A stretch of DNA of 64,000 bases. Source: Cellulomonas sp. Lineage in GTDB: Bacteria > Actinomycetota > Actinomycetes > Actinomycetales > Cellulomonadaceae. A program made the translations under genes and the position numbers. The DNA is taken from NCBI RefSeq assembly GCF_017744555.1, contig NZ_JAGIBD010000006.1:1-64000 (forward strand), written 5' to 3'. Below are positions 17,853 through 26,857 of this stretch, one piece after another. The notes beneath the pieces were generated by a model. The model saw only the letters and a list, made by a program, of their open reading frames with translations, was not told the DNA's origin and ran no database searches. The first letter of the stretch is position 1. Each line of letters begins with the position of its first letter.

Positions 17853-18871
17853 CAGACGATCTCCGTCATCGCGGTGTTGAGGCCCGAGCCGACGCCCATG
17901 CAGAGCACCCGGTCCCCCGCCGACAGGCTGCCCTGCTGCGCGACGAGCGTCATCGGCAACGAGGCCGGTCCGACGTTGCCCCAGCGCGGGAACGTCGTCG
18001 GCACCTTCGCCGGGTCGAGGCCGAGCGCCTGCACGAGCGACTGCGTGTGCACCGTCGAGACCTGGTGCGTGACGAACCGGTCGATGTCGGCCCAGCCGCG
18101 CTGCGGCGCCGCCTCGCGCCACGCGTCGACCACGAGCTCCAGGCCGCCGTCGAGCAGCCCACGCGGGTCGGTGCTCATGCCGTCGACGCCGCCGACGCAC
18201 AGCGCGTGGTGCTGCGTCGCGGCGCGCGAGATGCCGCCGACCAGACGGTGCGCCCCGGGGTGCGTCGACGCGCGGCCGAGCACGGCGGCGGCAGCGCCCG
18301 CACCGAGCGTCAGCGTCGCGAACTCGCGCAGGAAGTCGGCGCGCGTGCTCGACGGGTCGGACAGCCGGCGGATCGTCGCCTCCTGCGTCGGCTGGGGGTC
18401 CTCGCCGTCGACCACCACCGCGTAGTCCACCTGACCGGCGTCGATGAGCTGGGCAGCGAGCGTCAGCCCGTTGACGAACCCGAGGCACGCGTTCGTCAGG
18501 TCGAAGTTCTGGGCGCGCGACGGGAGCCCCAGGCCGTCGTGGATGCGCGACGCGACCGACGGCTCCAGATGGGTCCGGGTGACCGACGTGTTGACGAGCA
18601 GCCCGACGTCGTCGCCGTCGACGCCCGCCTCCGCGAGCGCCTTCGCGCCGACGGCGATCGCAGCGTCGTCGAACGTGGTGCCCGCGTCCCACCAGCGGCG
18701 CTCGTGCACGCCCGCGACCCGGCCGAGCAGACCGCGCGGCAGACGCAGCCGTCGCAGCGTGGGACGCAGCTCCTCGTCGAACCGCGACGACGGGACCGGC
18801 ACGGTCGCCTCGATCGCCGTGACCGCGAGCAGTGCCACGTCGTGGTGCTCGAACGTCGCGTTCCCGTTCAC
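17849..18871 (-). CDS. oleA: OleA-type thiolase, head-to-head acyl condensation
   Basis: A 340-residue KAS III-like thiolase. The triad is Cys129 in TNACLGFVNG, His269 in VTHQVS and Asn299 in RWGNVGPAS. OleA joins two acyl-CoAs head to head to a 2-alkyl-3-keto acid, the first step to long-chain olefins. The VHERRWW and NTSVTRTHLEPS segments fit OleA better than FabH, and the gene order oleA-oleBC-oleD settles it. The GTG at 18871 is eight bases after GGAGGG. The 133-base gap before hisD should hold its promoter, though no strong hexamers are clear. Confidence 0.9.
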   Translation of the reverse strand: MNGNATFEHHDVALLAVTAIEATVPVPSSRFDEELRPTLRRLRLPRGLLGRVAGVHERRWWDAGTTFDDAAIAVGAKALAEAGVDGDDVGLLVNTSVTRTHLEPSVASRIHDGLGLPSRAQNFDLTNACLGFVNGLTLAAQLIDAGQVDYAVVVDGEDPQPTQEATIRRLSDPSSTRADFLREFATLTLGAGAAAAVLGRASTHPGAHRLVGGISRAATQHHALCVGGVDGMSTDPRGLLDGGLELVVDAWREAAPQRGWADIDRFVTHQVSTVHTQSLVQALGLDPAKVPTTFPRWGNVGPASLPMTLVAQQGSLSAGDRVLCMGVGSGLNTAMTEIVW

Positions 18872-19004
18872 CTGGGCGCCCTCCGGAGTACCGACAGTCC
18901 GGGCGCGCTCACGAACGTCGTCCCGTCAGCGTCCATGTAATCAGGTGCACGGCCGGACGGCCTGGTCACGGGCTGTCCGGCACGTCACACCCCTCGGGCA
19001 CGGG

Positions 19005-20327
19005 TCACAGCCGCGCCTGCACCGCCTCGCCGTGCGCGGGCAGCCCCTCGGCCTCGGCGAGGGCGACGATCCGGGCGGACACCTCGCGCAGCGCGTCGGC
19101 GTCGTACTCGACGACCTGCACGGCACGCAGGAACGAGTGGACGCCCAGGCCGCTCGCGAAGTGCGCGCAGCCGCCCGTCGGGAGCACGTGGTTCGAGCCC
19201 GCCATGTAGTCGCCGAGCGACACGGGCGAGAACGGCCCGACGAAGATCGCACCCGCGCTCGTCACCCGCTCCGCGACGTCCGCGGCGTCGGCCGTCTGCA
19301 CCTCGAGGTGCTCGGCACCGTACGCGTTGACCACCACGAGCCCGGCGTCGAGGTCGTCGACGAGCACGATCGCCGACTGCGGGCCGGCCAGTGCCGTCAT
19401 GACGCGCTCCCGGTGCCGCGTCGCGCCGACCAGGTCGACGAGCTTCGACTCGACGGCGCCCGCGAGCTCGACGGACGGGGTGACGAGCACGGCCGCGGCC
19501 AGCGGGTCGTGCTCCGCCTGCGACACGAGGTCGGCCGCGACGTGCACCGCGTCGGCGGTCCCGTCCGCCAGCACCGCGATCTCGGTCGGCCCGGCCTCGG
19601 CGTCGATCCCCACGAACCCGCGCACCAGTCGCTTCGCCGCGGCCACGTACACGTTGCCGGGCCCCGTCACGACGTCCACCGGCTCGCACAGCGTCTCGCC
19701 GTCCACGTCGTCCGTGCCGGCGGCGCCGAACGCGAGCATCGCGACGGCCTGCGCGCCGCCGACGGCGTACACCTCGTCGACCCCGAGCAGCGCGCACGTG
19801 GCGAGCACCACCGGGTCGGGCAGTCCGCCGTTGTCCTTCTGGGGCGGGGACGTCACGGCGAGCGAGCCGACGCCCGCCTCCTGCGCAGCGACGACGTTCA
19901 TGACCACGGACGACGGGTACACCGCGAGCCCGCCCGGCACGTACAGCCCGACGCGGCGCACGGGGATCCACCGCTGCCGGACCTGGGCCCCCGGGGCGAC
20001 CTCGACGGTGAAGTCCGCCGGCACCTGGGCGGCGTGCACGCTGCGCACCCGGCGGATCGTCTCCTCGAGCGCGACCCGCACCTCGGGGTCGAGCGCGTCG
20101 ACGGCGGCCGCGACCACGTCGGCGGGCACGCGCAGGTGCTCCGGCCGCACACCGTCGAACCGCTCGGCGAGGTCCCGCAGCTCGGCCGCACCACGCTCGC
20201 GCACCGCCGCGAGGATCGGGGCCACGACCTCCGCGGCGTGCTCGACGTCGACCTCGGCGCGCGGCAGCACCTCGAGGAGGTCACGACGGGACAGGGAGCG
20301 ACCGCGCAGGTCGATGCGGGTGATCAC
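19005..20327 (-). CDS. hisD: Histidinol dehydrogenase
   Basis: A 440-residue zinc enzyme doing the last two oxidations of histidine synthesis. The family blocks are [58 protein letters not shown] and [19 protein letters not shown], which include the metal-binding Gln/His and the catalytic His. Start GTG at 20327 gives the usual actinobacterial N-terminus (VITRIDLRG). It is the first gene of the split his group and is divergent from the S4 gene, 85 bases away. Confidence 0.95.
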   Translation of the reverse strand: MITRIDLRGRSLSRRDLLEVLPRAEVDVEHAAEVVAPILAAVRERGAAELRDLAERFDGVRPEHLRVPADVVAAAVDALDPEVRVALEETIRRVRSVHAAQVPADFTVEVAPGAQVRQRWIPVRRVGLYVPGGLAVYPSSVVMNVVAAQEAGVGSLAVTSPPQKDNGGLPDPVVLATCALLGVDEVYAVGGAQAVAMLAFGAAGTDDVDGETLCEPVDVVTGPGNVYVAAAKRLVRGFVGIDAEAGPTEIAVLADGTADAVHVAADLVSQAEHDPLAAAVLVTPSVELAGAVESKLVDLVGATRHRERVMTALAGPQSAIVLVDDLDAGLVVVNAYGAEHLEVQTADAADVAERVTSAGAIFVGPFSPVSLGDYMAGSNHVLPTGGCAHFASGLGVHSFLRAVQVVEYDADALREVSARIVALAEAEGLPAHGEAVQARL

Positions 20328-20412
20328 CCTCGCGAGTCTAGGCGTGCAGGCACCCGCCGGCCGGGGTGACCACGAGGCGGGCATTCGCGTCGCGGTCGGG
20401 CAGACTGCACCC

Positions 20413-20631
20413 ATGACGCAGGTGCCCATCGCCGACGACTCCATCCGGCTCGGCCAGTTCCTCAAGCTCGCGGACCTCGCCGAGTCGGGTGCGCAGGCCC
20501 GCGAGCTCCTCGAGGACGGGGCCGTCACCGTGAACGGCGAGCCCGAGGCCCGCCGCGGACGTCAGCTGGTCCGCGGCGACGTCGTCGAGGTGGACCTGCC
20601 GGGCGGGCGGGAGTCCGCGACCGTCGGCTGA
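20413..20631 (+). CDS. S4 domain RNA-binding protein
   Basis: A 72-residue protein that is essentially one S4 domain: [50 protein letters not shown]. Small stand-alone S4 proteins of this kind (YbcJ/YaaA type) bind structured RNA and are linked to ribosome or tRNA metabolism, but the exact role is unknown. The ATG is at 20413. It ends three bases before the stop of the convergent AHSA1 gene. Confidence 0.88.
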   Translation: MTQVPIADDSIRLGQFLKLADLAESGAQARELLEDGAVTVNGEPEARRGRQLVRGDVVEVDLPGGRESATVG

Positions 20632-20634
20632 GCC

Positions 20635-21132
20635 TCACGCCTCCCGGTACGCCGGCAGGGCGGCCTCGAAAGCCTTGTCCCACGGGCGGACCGGACGACC
20701 CGCGACGGCGTCGTCGAGCAGGTCGAGGCTCGCGTGCCACCCGCCGCCGTAGCCGCGCGCGGCCGACAGCGTGAGACCCGAGTGCACGAGGACCAGGACC
20801 GTCGCGTCCCCGTCGGGGCGCAGGGACGCCTCCACGCGGGTCACGGGCTCGCCGGGGAAGGCCCACGACACCGCGAACCCGTGCGGGGCGTCGCACGCGA
20901 GCACCTCGCCCGTCGCGTTCTGGTCGCCGCCGGGCACGTCGTCGCCCATGCGCAGCTCGAACGCGCCGCCCGTGCGCAGGTCGCCGTGGACAGGGCCCAG
21001 CCAGCGGGCGACCCGGTTCGGGTCGGTCAGGGCAGCCCAGAGGTCGTCCACGGTCGTCGGGTACGTGCGCTCGAAGCGGACCGTGGTTCCGTGCGCGTCC
21101 GAGGTCAGGAATCCGCGCCGGTCAGTCGTCAT
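20635..21132 (-). CDS. SRPBCC / AHSA1-type protein
   Basis: A 165-residue START-like hydrophobic-pocket protein of the Activator of Hsp90 ATPase homologue family, showing VRFERTYPTTVDDLWAALTDPNRVARWLGPVHGDLRTGGAFELRMG and the C-terminal GGWHASLDLLDDAVAGR. In actinobacteria these are very often paired with an ArsR regulator, as here, with the regulator directly upstream. The ligand is unknown. The 93 bases between the two genes hold a 45-bp tandem duplication. Confidence 0.87.
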   Translation of the reverse strand: MTTDRRGFLTSDAHGTTVRFERTYPTTVDDLWAALTDPNRVARWLGPVHGDLRTGGAFELRMGDDVPGGDQNATGEVLACDAPHGFAVSWAFPGEPVTRVEASLRPDGDATVLVLVHSGLTLSAARGYGGGWHASLDLLDDAVAGRPVRPWDKAFEAALPAYREA

Positions 21133-21150
21133 CGTGCGGCCCTCCGTCGT

Positions 21151-21240
21151 CGTGCGGCTCCGTGTGGTCGGGCAGCCGGGTCACCGTGCGTCGGTCGTGC
21201 GGTTCCGTGCGGTCGGGCAGCCCGGTCACCGTGCGTCGTC
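21151..21240. repeat. 45-bp tandem duplication
   Basis: Two adjacent 45-base copies (21151-21195 and 21196-21240), both starting CGTGCGG and containing GGTCGGGCAGCC, differ at about five positions. The second copy contains the ArsR stop codon and last codons. The unit is a multiple of three and would preserve frame. It looks like a recent slippage duplication. Confidence 0.8.
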
Positions 21241-21603
21241 ATGGGTCCCCGGGTCGTCCGGCGCTCCCGCGCGGCGCGCGGGAGCGCCGCGTGCGATCTC
21301 GGTCCCGAGCGCGTCGAGCCGCTGGTCCCAGAACCGGCGCACGCCGTGCACCCACTGCTCGATGTCGTCGAGCGGCTCGGGCCGCACCGAGTACAGCCGG
21401 ACCGCCCCGCGTGGTTCGGAGTCGACCAGGCCGGACTCACGCAGCACCCGCAGGTGCCGGGACGTCGCCGGCTGGCTGATGCCGAACTCGGCGCCCACCA
21501 CGGCAGCCAGCTCGCCGGCCGGGCGACCGCCGTCGGCGAGCAGCTCGACGATCCGGCGTCGGACCGGGTCTCCCAGCGCGTCCATCGGGTGCACGGGGGG
21601 CAC
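21226..21603 (-). CDS. ArsR/SmtB-family winged-helix repressor
   Basis: A protein of about 125 residues with a winged helix (ALGDPVRRRIVELLADGGRPAGELAAVVGAEFGISQPATSRHLRVLRESGLVDSEPRGAVRLYSV). No metal-binding cysteines are visible, so it is unlikely to be a metal sensor. It belongs to the group paired with SRPBCC/AHSA1 genes. The start is uncertain: GTG at 21603 is given here, ATG at 21585 is the latest possible, and the longest frame (ATG at 21630) would start inside the operator palindrome. No clear ribosome-binding site precedes any of them, so a leaderless message is possible. Confidence 0.85.
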   Translation of the reverse strand: MPPVHPMDALGDPVRRRIVELLADGGRPAGELAAVVGAEFGISQPATSRHLRVLRESGLVDSEPRGAVRLYSVRPEPLDDIEQWVHGVRRFWDQRLDALGTEIARGAPARRAGAPDDPGTHDDAR

Positions 21604-21613
21604 GTTTCCACTC

Positions 21614-21629
21614 TGCGTTATATAACGCA
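21614..21629. promoter_or_regulatory. Perfect 16-bp palindrome, likely ArsR operator
   Basis: TGCGTTATATAACGCA is a perfect inverted repeat, flanked by further ACTC/GAGT symmetry offset by one base (21610-21634). It is AT-rich in a GC-rich genome and lies just upstream of the ArsR coding start, between it and the 3' end of dnaE. The central TTATATAA could double as a -10 element, so binding would shut off transcription. Autoregulation of ArsR genes through such sites is well known. Confidence 0.7.
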
Positions 21630-21640
21630 AGAGTGATGGG

Positions 21641-24600
21641 CTAGGACGAGAGGCAGCTCGGACCCAGCAGCGCCTTGAGGTCGCCGTACAGCGACGGCGA
21701 CCGGCCGACCCGCAGCCCGTCGTCCAGGCGCATGACCGTGGCGCGGCCCGGGCTCGTCAGGCGCAGGTGCACCTCGGTGACGCCCGGGTGGGTCGAGAGC
21801 ACCTCGCGCAGCCGCTCCACGACGGGCGGCGTGCAGCGCGCGACGGCCATCGACACGACGACTGGCGCGTCGGCCGCCTGCGACACGTCCGGCAGCGACA
21901 CCTCCATGGCCTGCAGCTGCATCGTCTCGTCGCGGCGGCGCACCCGGCCGCGGACCACCACGACCGCGTCCTCCGCGAGGATCGTCGAGTAGGCCAGGTA
22001 GGTCTCGCCGAAGAACATGACCTCGACCGAGCCCTCCATGTCCTCGATGGTGACCGCGGCCCACGGGTTGCCCTGCTTCGACATCTTGCGCTGCAGCGAC
22101 GTGATGAGTCCCGCGATCACCACCGTCGACCCGTCGGGCCGCGCCTCGTCGGCGAGCAACGTCGCGATCGACACGTCCGCCGCAGCGGCCAGCACGTGCT
22201 CGATGCCCGACAGCGGGTGGTCCGACACGTAGAGCCCGAGCATCTCCCGCTCGAACGCGAGCCGCTGCTTCTTGTCCCAGTCCGGCAGGTCGGGGATCGT
22301 CACCGCGAAGCCGGGACCGTCGTCGTCACCGCCCATGAGGTCGGCGAACAGGTCGAACTGGCCCTCCGCCTCCTTGCGCTTCACGCCGATGACCGAGTCG
22401 ACCGCCTGCTCGTGCACGAGCAGCAGCGCCCGGCGCGGGTGGCCCAGCGAGTCGAACGCGCCCGCCTTGATGAGCGACTCGATGGTCCGCTTGTTGCAGA
22501 CGACGGCCGGCACCTTGTCGAGGAAGTCGGTGAACGACGCGAACGCGCCCTTCTCCTCGCGCGTCCGCACGATCGCGTCGACCACGTTCGCGCCGACGTT
22601 GCGGACGGCGGTCAGACCGAACCGGATGTCGTTGCCGACGGCCGTGAAGTTGGCCGACGACGAGTTCACGTCCGGCGGCAGCACCGTGATGCCCATGTGC
22701 CGGCACTCGCCGAGGTACAGCGCCGACTTGTCCTTGTCGTCCTTCACGGACGTCAGGAGCGCCGCCATGTACTCGGTCGGGTAGTTCGCCTTGAGGTACG
22801 CCGTCCAGTAGGACACGACGCCGTACGCCGCCGAGTGCGCCTTGTTGAACGCGTAGTCGGAGAACGGCAGCAGGATGTCCCACAGCGTCTGGACGGCGGC
22901 CATCGAGAAGCCGCGTTCCTTCATGCCGTTCGAGAAACCCTCGAACTGCTTGTCCAGCTCCGACTTCTTCTTCTTGCCCATCGCGCGGCGCAGGATGTCG
23001 GCCTGACCGAGCGAGTAGCCGGCGACGCGCTGCGCGATCGCCATGACCTGCTCCTGGTACACGATCAGGCCGTACGTCGTGCCGAGGATGTCCTCGAGCG
23101 GCTCCGCGAGCTCAGGGTGGATCGGCGTGACCTCCTGCGCACCGTTCTTGCGCAGCGCGTAGTTGGTGTGCGAGTTCGCGCCCATCGGTCCCGGGCGGTA
23201 CAGCGCGCCGACGGCCGAGATGTCCTCGAAGTTGTCGGGCCGCATGAGGCGCAGCAGCGTCCGCATGCCGCCGCCGTCGAGCTGGAACACGCCCAGCGTG
23301 TCCCCCCGGCCGAGCATCTCGTACGTCTTGCGGTCCGTGAGCTCGAGGTCCTCGAGCACGACCGGGTCCTTGCCGTTCATCACGATGTTCTCGAGCGCGT
23401 CGTCGAGAATCGTGAGGTTGCGCAGCCCGAGGAAGTCCATCTTGATCAGGCCGAGGCCCTCGGACGTCGGGTAGTCGAACTGCGTGATGACCGCGCCGTC
23501 CTGCGGACGCCGCATGATCGGGATGATGTCGATGAGCGGGTCGCTCGACATGATCACGCCGGCCGCGTGCACGCCCCACTGCCGCTTCAGGCCCTCGATG
23601 CCCTTCGCGAGCTCGACGACGCGCTGCGCCTCCGGGTCGACGGCGTGGACCTGGCGGAACTCCTCGGCCTCGTTGTAGCGCTTGTCCGACGGGTCGAAGA
23701 TGCCCGTGAGGCTGATGTCCTTGCCCATGATCGCGGGCGGCATCGCCTTGGTGAGCTTCTCCCCCATCGCGAACGGCATGCCGAGCAGCCGCGCGGAGTC
23801 CTTGAGCGCCTGCTTGGCCTTGATGGTGCCGTACGTGACGATCTGCGCGACGCGGTCCTCGCCGTACTTCTCCGTCACGTACCTGATGACCTCGCCGCGC
23901 CGACGCTCGTCGAAGTCGACGTCGAAGTCGGGCATCGAGACGCGGTCGGGGTTGAGGAACCGCTCGAAGATCAGGCCGTGCTGCAACGGGTCGAGGTCCG
24001 TGATCTTCATGGCGTACGCCGCCATCGAGCCCGCGCCGGAGCCACGGCCCGGGCCGACACGGATGCCGTGGTCCTTGGCCCAGTTGATGAAGTCGGCGAC
24101 CACGAGGAAGTACCCGGGGAAGCCCATCTGCGTGATGACTTCGGTCTCGTACTCGGCCTGCTTGCGCACGTCGTCGGGGATGCCGCCCGGGTAGCGCTGG
24201 TGGAGGCCCTTCTCGACCTCCTTGACGAACCAGCTCGTCTCGTTCTCCCCCGGCGGGCACGGGTAGTTCGGCATGTAGTTCGCCGACGTGTTGAACGAGA
24301 CCTCGCACTGCTCCGCGATGCGCAGCGTGTTGTCGCACGCCTCGGGCAGCTCGGCCCAGATGCGCCGCATCTCCGCGGCCGACTTCACGTAGTAGCCGTC
24401 GCCGTCGAACTTGAAGCGGTCGGGGTCGGAGAGCGTCGAGCCCGAGTTGATCGCGAGCAGCGCCTCCTGCGACGCGCTGTCCTCCTGCTTGACGTAGTGC
24501 AGGTCGTTGGTCGCGACGAGCGGGGCGCCGATGGTCTCCGAGAGCCGCAGCAGGTCCTTGAGGACGCGCGTCTCGATCTCGATGCCGTGGTCCATCAGCT

Positions 24601-25180
24601 CGACGTAGAAGTACTCCTTGCCGAAGATGTCCTGCAGCTCGCCGGCCGCGCGGACCGCCTCGTCCCACTGGCCGAGGCGCAGGCGCACCTGCACCTCGCC
24701 CGACGGGCACCCCGTGGTCGCGATGAGGCCCTTGCCGTAGCGCTCGAGCAGCTCGCGGTCCATGCGCGGCCACTTGCCCATCTGCCCCTCGAGCGAGGCG
24801 AGCGAGCTCGCGCGGAACAGGTTGTGCAGGCCCTCGTTGTTGCGGGCGAGCATCGTCATGTGGGTGTACGCACCACGCGCCGAGACGTCGTCCTGCTCCT
24901 GACCCTGGCCGCCGTACCGGACGCGCGTCTGGTCGAAGCGGCTCGTGCCCGGCGTGACGTACGCCTCGACGCCGATGATCGGCTTGATCCCGGCGGCCGT
25001 GCCCTTCGACCAGAAGTCGTACGCCCCGAACAGGTACCCGTGGTCGGTCGTCGCGATGGCCGTCTGGCCCTGGCGCTCGACCTCCGCGAACAGGTCGCCG
25101 AGGCGGGCCGCGCCGTCGAGCATCGAGTACTCGGTGTGCACGTGGAGGTGGACGAAGTCGGAACCTCCAGCTGCTGCCAT
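21641..25180 (-). CDS. dnaE: DNA polymerase III alpha subunit (DnaE1 type)
   Basis: An 1179-residue replicative polymerase. The N-terminal PHP domain (FVHLHVHTEYSMLDGAARLGDLF, TTDHG) keeps the metal-binding histidines seen in proofreading PHP domains of actinobacterial DnaE1. The palm aspartates are in MPDFDVDFDERRRGEV. Further blocks are GPGRGSGAGSMAAYAM, FNKAHSAAYG and KANYPTEYMAALLTS; helix-hairpin-helix and OB-fold regions follow before the C-terminus. The length matches mycobacterial DnaE1. ATG at 25180 has GGATGG five bases upstream; 25189 is an alternative. It follows rluD-type and lspA genes. Confidence 0.96.
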   Translation of the reverse strand: MAAAGGSDFVHLHVHTEYSMLDGAARLGDLFAEVERQGQTAIATTDHGYLFGAYDFWSKGTAAGIKPIIGVEAYVTPGTSRFDQTRVRYGGQGQEQDDVSARGAYTHMTMLARNNEGLHNLFRASSLASLEGQMGKWPRMDRELLERYGKGLIATTGCPSGEVQVRLRLGQWDEAVRAAGELQDIFGKEYFYVELMDHGIEIETRVLKDLLRLSETIGAPLVATNDLHYVKQEDSASQEALLAINSGSTLSDPDRFKFDGDGYYVKSAAEMRRIWAELPEACDNTLRIAEQCEVSFNTSANYMPNYPCPPGENETSWFVKEVEKGLHQRYPGGIPDDVRKQAEYETEVITQMGFPGYFLVVADFINWAKDHGIRVGPGRGSGAGSMAAYAMKITDLDPLQHGLIFERFLNPDRVSMPDFDVDFDERRRGEVIRYVTEKYGEDRVAQIVTYGTIKAKQALKDSARLLGMPFAMGEKLTKAMPPAIMGKDISLTGIFDPSDKRYNEAEEFRQVHAVDPEAQRVVELAKGIEGLKRQWGVHAAGVIMSSDPLIDIIPIMRRPQDGAVITQFDYPTSEGLGLIKMDFLGLRNLTILDDALENIVMNGKDPVVLEDLELTDRKTYEMLGRGDTLGVFQLDGGGMRTLLRLMRPDNFEDISAVGALYRPGPMGANSHTNYALRKNGAQEVTPIHPELAEPLEDILGTTYGLIVYQEQVMAIAQRVAGYSLGQADILRRAMGKKKKSELDKQFEGFSNGMKERGFSMAAVQTLWDILLPFSDYAFNKAHSAAYGVVSYWTAYLKANYPTEYMAALLTSVKDDKDKSALYLGECRHMGITVLPPDVNSSSANFTAVGNDIRFGLTAVRNVGANVVDAIVRTREEKGAFASFTDFLDKVPAVVCNKRTIESLIKAGAFDSLGHPRRALLLVHEQAVDSVIGVKRKEAEGQFDLFADLMGGDDDGPGFAVTIPDLPDWDKKQRLAFEREMLGLYVSDHPLSGIEHVLAAAADVSIATLLADEARPDGSTVVIAGLITSLQRKMSKQGNPWAAVTIEDMEGSVEVMFFGETYLAYSTILAEDAVVVVRGRVRRRDETMQLQAMEVSLPDVSQAADAPVVVSMAVARCTPPVVERLREVLSTHPGVTEVHLRLTSPGRATVMRLDDGLRVGRSPSLYGDLKALLGPSCLSS

Positions 25181-25300
25181 GCGGGCCATCCTAGGTCGGC
25201 CCACCGACACCTCCCGACGCCCGGCCGCCGTGTCGGCGGTGGCGTCGACGACATCCGGCGCGTCGTGCCCGGCGCGTCATTCCGGACGGCCGGAGCTGGC

Positions 25301-26239
25301 TCAGCGGTACCCGGCGCTCAGCGTGTCGAGGGCCTTCGCGAGGTCCTCGGGGTAGTCGCTGGTCAGCTCGAGCCACTCGCCCGTCCCGGGGTGCTCGAAG
25401 CCCAGCCGGACGGCGTGCAGCCACTGCCGGGTCAGCCCGACCTTGGCCGCGAGCGTCGGGTCCGCGCCGTACGTGAGGTCGCCGACGCACGGGTGCCGCA
25501 GCGCCGAGAAGTGCACCCGGATCTGGTGCGTGCGCCCGGTCTCCAGGTGCACCTCGACGAGCGACGCCGACGGCAGCATCTCGAGCACCTCGTAGTGCGT
25601 GACCGACGGCTTGCCGTCCGCGACCACCGCGAACTTCCAGTCCGCCGACGGGTGCCGGCCGATCGGGGCGTCGATCGTGCCCGTCGTCGGCTCGGGGTGG
25701 CCCTGCACGAGCGCGTGGTAGACCTTGTCGACCGTCCGCTCCTTGAAGGCGCGCTTGAGCACGGTGTACGCGTGCTCGCTCTTCGCGACGACCATGAGCC
25801 CCGACGTCCCGACGTCCAGCCGGTGCACGACGCCCTGACGCTCCGCAGCCCCCGACGTCGAGATGCGGTACCCCGCGGCAGCCAGCGCACCGACGACCGT
25901 CGGCCCGCTCCAGCCCGGCGACGGGTGCGCCGCGACGCCCACCGGCTTGTCCACGACCACCACGTCGTCGTCGTCGTGCACGATCGCCATCCCCGGGACC
26001 GGCTCGGGCACGACCTCGACACCCGCCGGCGCCGACGGGTCCGGCAGCTCGACCTCGAGCCAGCCACCGGCCGTGAGCCGGTCCGACTTGCCGAGCTCGC
26101 GGCCGTCGAGCCGCACGCCGCCCGCGGCCGCGATCTCCGCCGCCCGGGTCCGGGACAGGCCGAGGAGCCGGGACAGGCCGGCGTCGACGCGCTCACCCGC
26201 GAGCCCGTCCGGCACGGGCAACGAGCGGAGCTCAGGCAC
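25301..26239 (-). CDS. RluD-family 23S rRNA pseudouridine synthase
   Basis: A 312-residue protein with an S4 domain (about 15-75: [32 protein letters not shown]) and a catalytic domain with [16 protein letters not shown] (Asp of RLD is catalytic), HYEVLE and [16 protein letters not shown]. It isomerises uridine in 23S rRNA; the exact position (RluC- or RluD-like) is not settled by sequence. GTG at 26239 overlaps lspA by eight bases and has AGGAAGG upstream, so it is coupled to lspA. Confidence 0.92.
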   Translation of the reverse strand: MPELRSLPVPDGLAGERVDAGLSRLLGLSRTRAAEIAAAGGVRLDGRELGKSDRLTAGGWLEVELPDPSAPAGVEVVPEPVPGMAIVHDDDDVVVVDKPVGVAAHPSPGWSGPTVVGALAAAGYRISTSGAAERQGVVHRLDVGTSGLMVVAKSEHAYTVLKRAFKERTVDKVYHALVQGHPEPTTGTIDAPIGRHPSADWKFAVVADGKPSVTHYEVLEMLPSASLVEVHLETGRTHQIRVHFSALRHPCVGDLTYGADPTLAAKVGLTRQWLHAVRLGFEHPGTGEWLELTSDYPEDLAKALDTLSAGYR

Positions 26240-26837
26240 CTGCGGAGCCTTCCTGGGTCGAGTCGGCATCGACCGCACGGTCGTCGCCCTGTGCCGCGTC
26301 GTCGCGCTCCCGCGAGCCGTCGATGCGGATCCCGAGCATCGCCAGCAGCACGACGAGCACGGCCGCGACCACGATCGCGATGTCGGCGACGTTGCCGACG
26401 AACCAGTTCCCGTACGCGATGAAGTCCACGACGTGGCCGCGTGCGACACCCGGCTCGCGGAACAGCCGGTCCCCGAGGTTGCCGAGCGCCCCGCCGAGCA
26501 GCAGACCGAGCGCGACCGCCCACAGCATGGAGCCGATCCGTCGCGCGGCCCGCACGACGACGACCACGACCGCGATCGCGACCAGCGTCAGCACCCACGT
26601 CATCCCCGTCGCGATCGACAGGGCGGCACCGGGGTTCCGCACGAGCTCGAAGCCGAGCAGGCTCCCGAGGACCTCATGCCGCCCCTCGCCCTCGAGAGCC
26701 GACAGCGCCCAGACCTTGGTGAGCTGGTCGACCACCAGCACCGACACCGTGATCGCGACGAGCGTCACGAGCAGCCGGCGCCTGCGGGCGGGGGTGGTCA
26801 GGTTCTCGACCGTCGCGTCGTCCGTGGTGGTGGGCAC
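26232..26837 (-). CDS. lspA: Lipoprotein signal peptidase
   Basis: A 201-residue inner-membrane aspartyl protease that cleaves prolipoproteins after diacylglyceryl transfer. Four transmembrane helices are visible. The family motifs are [25 protein letters not shown] (first catalytic Asp), HVVDFI and [11 protein letters not shown] (second catalytic Asp). A hydrophilic acidic tail of about 25 residues follows. Start GTG at 26837, 20 bases after the DksA-type gene. The lipoprotein protease at 3946 is a potential substrate. Confidence 0.94.
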   Translation of the reverse strand: MPTTTDDATVENLTTPARRRRLLVTLVAITVSVLVVDQLTKVWALSALEGEGRHEVLGSLLGFELVRNPGAALSIATGMTWVLTLVAIAVVVVVVRAARRIGSMLWAVALGLLLGGALGNLGDRLFREPGVARGHVVDFIAYGNWFVGNVADIAIVVAAVLVVLLAMLGIRIDGSRERDDAAQGDDRAVDADSTQEGSAGA

Positions 26838-26857
26838 CGGTGGAGTCTACGTGCGGG

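Noticed and set aside
13081-18990. Insert between hisD and hisC as a recent mobile element
   Set aside because: No integrase, transposase, terminal repeats or tRNA target was seen, and base composition looks like the rest of the window.
18444-20369. 641-codon plus-strand frame over oleA and hisD
   Set aside because: It overlaps clear oleA and hisD on the other strand and has no recognisable domain.
21767-26422. 1551-codon open frame on the plus strand
   Set aside because: It is antisense to dnaE, the RluD-type gene and lspA, has shadow-frame composition (Arg/His/Val-rich, no domains) and arises from high GC content.
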